A model generated the notes under the pieces. The model worked only from the letters and a program-made list of their open reading frames with translations. It searched no databases and was not told where the DNA came from. From UBA7332 sp051652645 (GTDB lineage: Bacteria > Bacteroidota > Bacteroidia > Bacteroidales > UBA7332), in contig JBOFUP010000040.1 of assembly GCA_051652645.1 (NCBI GenBank), forward strand, positions 18,090-82,089: a stretch of 64,000 bases of DNA, in the 5' to 3' direction. The position numbers and the translations under genes were made by a program. Below, piece by piece: positions 62,758 to 64,000 of the stretch (position 1 is its first letter; each line of letters begins with the position of its first letter).

Positions 62758-63110
62758 TTTTGTAAAATAGATTTGTTGAGTTTTAATTAGTAACCCTGTG
62801 AGTTGCTAATTAATTTTTCTCTACATACACATCTTGCAATTAACATCTCCATCTCCTTATTTTTACATTAATCTCATCTTTGTTTCTGTTAACCACAATC
62901 TAATTGTTCAAATCTCATAAATAGCCTATAGTTTTAAGCTAAATGTTATGGGTGGCGATAGAATTCTATTGCCACCTATCTACACACCCTATTGCCACCC
63001 ACAATGAGTTGATAATCAGAGAGTGTTGCAATGTGGCAATAGAAATCATCAAAACTAAGACTCTGTGTGATGATTTTGGTACTTTTTTAAGGGTAGATTG
63101 TTAAATCCAT
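62758..63110 (+). repeat. Dispersed non-coding repeat R1, copy C (divergent)
   Basis: TTTTGTAAAATAG, 21 bases, AACCCTGTGAG; palindrome at 62951-62976 with arms GGTGGCGATAGAA/TTCTATTGCCACC. Compared with copies A and B, TTGC/GCAA has become TGGC/GCCA on both arms, keeping the pairing. AGAGTGTT (63020) and a changed partner AAGACTCT follow, and an AAATCATCA/TGATGATTT stem. No R2 copy behind it; IS21 debris follows instead. Confidence 0.7.
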
Positions 63111-63245
63111 TTCCTTGATTAACTTTTATGCCTTACTCTCTCATTCCTAGCAAGAGATTCACCAACTCCGTTACTGCCTGTAATCGGTAACTTTGAACCG
63201 TTAAAAAATGGCAAAGTAAAAGCGACATTTTAGTGCATAAAAAAA

Positions 63246-63291
63246 AGTTCCCATCTTTGATCTTCGCTAAAAGAAAAATAAGATGGGAACT
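63246..63291. repeat. Inverted repeat at the IS21 remnant start
   Basis: AGTTCCCATCTT (63246-63257) and AAGATGGGAACT (63280-63291) pair perfectly. The first ATG of the transposase remnant lies inside the right arm. Confidence 0.6.
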
Positions 63292-63656
63292 CTAGAGAGC
63301 AAGATTTTAAATCGTAAAATCCTAATGTGGTAAAAATTAAAGAATTATCAGCAGAAAAGCTATGCGTAAGTCAAATCTCTAAAGAACTAAATCTTCATAG
63401 AAGCACTATTAAGCGGTATCTTGATATGAACGAAGATGAGTTTCTTTCTAGTAACAGTTACAAGCGAGTGTTTAATTACAAGCTTGATATTTATGAGCCA
63501 TTTATACACTCTAGGTTAAAGTCTCATCCGTATTTGTCATCGGCACAGATACATGATAGATTAAAAGAAGTATACGACGATTTTCCGAACATAAATCCCA
63601 AAACCGTTTATAATTATGTTCGTCGCATAAGATGTAAGTATCCTGAATTCAGCTAG
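63283..63656 (+). pseudogene. IS21-family IstA transposase, truncated and frameshifted
   Basis: From ATG 63283 the frame reads MGTLESKILNRKILMW then stops at 63331. One base lost there would continue into KIKELSAEKLCVSQISKELN, the frame that runs from GTG 63327 to 63656. This is the N-terminal HTH of IstA (LNLHRSTIKRYLDM...SSAQIHDRLKEVYDDFPNINPKTVYNYVRRIR). IstA is normally ~500 residues, so the DDE catalytic domain and istB are lost. Confidence 0.7.
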
Positions 63657-63802
63657 TAAATGCAATTAATGGTAGATCTGTTATCAGCAAAGAGATACGT
63701 ATAAAAATAAGGCAAAAACAGAAATAGCTTCCGAATTTGCCCTATAATAAAACTAAAGGAACTTTCTTTGCAGTCAAAACTACCACATCTCGAGTTGCAA
63801 TT

Positions 63803-64000
63803 ATGAGTCATTTAACTTCAGAACAAAGATACACGGAGTATTATTACGCAAGGGTTATAAGCAAAAAGATATTGCTCAGGCAATAGGTAAATGCCCATCA
63901 GTTGTGAGCAGAGAAATAAATAGAAACAAAGATAAACGCAGTGGTGCTTACAATTGTGATTTAGCTCAGCGTAAAGCTACCTTAAGAAAGAGAATTAAAC
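63803..64000 (+). pseudogene. IS30-family transposase, frameshifted, runs off the window
   Basis: Starts MSHLTSEQRYTE, then a one-base shift near 63842 continues LLRKGYKQKDIAQAIGKCPS, VVSREINRNKDKRSGAYNCD and LAQRKATLRKRIK to the last base. This is the N-terminal HTH of IS4351/IS30-type transposases found in Bacteroides. The frameshift could also be a sequencing error; the rest lies beyond the window. Confidence 0.65.

Overview
The window looks like a chromosomal segment of an AT-rich anaerobe of the Bacteroidales. The signs are a SusC/SusD polysaccharide-utilisation locus, a PorQ component of the type IX secretion system, BACON and DUF4251 domains, an [FeFe]-hydrogenase, and many promoters of the Bacteroidetes type (TTG-N19-21-TANNTTTG). 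The exact genus cannot be read from the sequence. No tRNA, rRNA operon or CRISPR array was seen; the one stable RNA is RNase P RNA on the minus strand.

Layout. 1-7.3 kb: the end of an outer-membrane beta-barrel gene, topA, and a very large SNF2-type helicase. 7.3-8.3 kb: a non-coding spacer with two kinds of dispersed repeat. 8.3-13.7 kb: an HxlR regulator with an aldo/keto reductase, a membrane-anchored UvrD-like helicase, and a class A beta-lactamase. 13.8-28 kb: mostly housekeeping (rnpB, recQ, porQ-cmk-ispH, a flavodoxin-fold reductase, a large FAD enzyme, groES-groEL, an [FeFe]-hydrogenase). 28.5-41.7 kb: a beta-glucan-type utilisation locus on the minus strand (membrane-spanning regulator, SusC, SusD, surface glycan-binding lipoprotein, GH16, GH3). 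41.8-54.3 kb: an SGNH hydrolase, a sugar-kinase-like phosphotransferase, an aquaporin, a Ric iron-sulfur repair protein, an oxyR-ahpC-ahpF peroxide block, and short-chain and iron-containing dehydrogenases with a divergent HxlR regulator. 54.6-60.1 kb: a six-gene same-strand cluster (AraC regulator, two sirtuin-like proteins, HD phosphohydrolase, nicotinate phosphoribosyltransferase, Fic protein). 60.1-64 kb: a decaying accessory zone with repeats, remnants of a type III restriction locus, an intact GIY-YIG protein, and IS21/IS30 wreckage.

The most interesting content is the 54.6-60.1 kb cluster. It joins NAD salvage (PncB) to two sirtuin-fold proteins whose catalytic histidine is replaced (Gln in one, Glu in the other) and to a Fic protein whose usual inhibitory glutamate is missing. 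This suggests an NAD-linked protein-modification module; that role is inference. The second is a family of about 355-bp non-coding repeats (three copies, two of them paired with a second, smaller inverted-repeat element) in which a 26-bp palindrome keeps its pairing through compensatory changes.

Several decayed genes are too broken to appear as long reading frames: an XRE-type regulator, the C-terminus of a type III restriction subunit, a type IX secretion sorting tail, and transposase fragments. Gene starts were moved downstream of the longest frame for several genes where a promoter, signal peptide or neighbour overlap argued for it; each case is explained in its entry.
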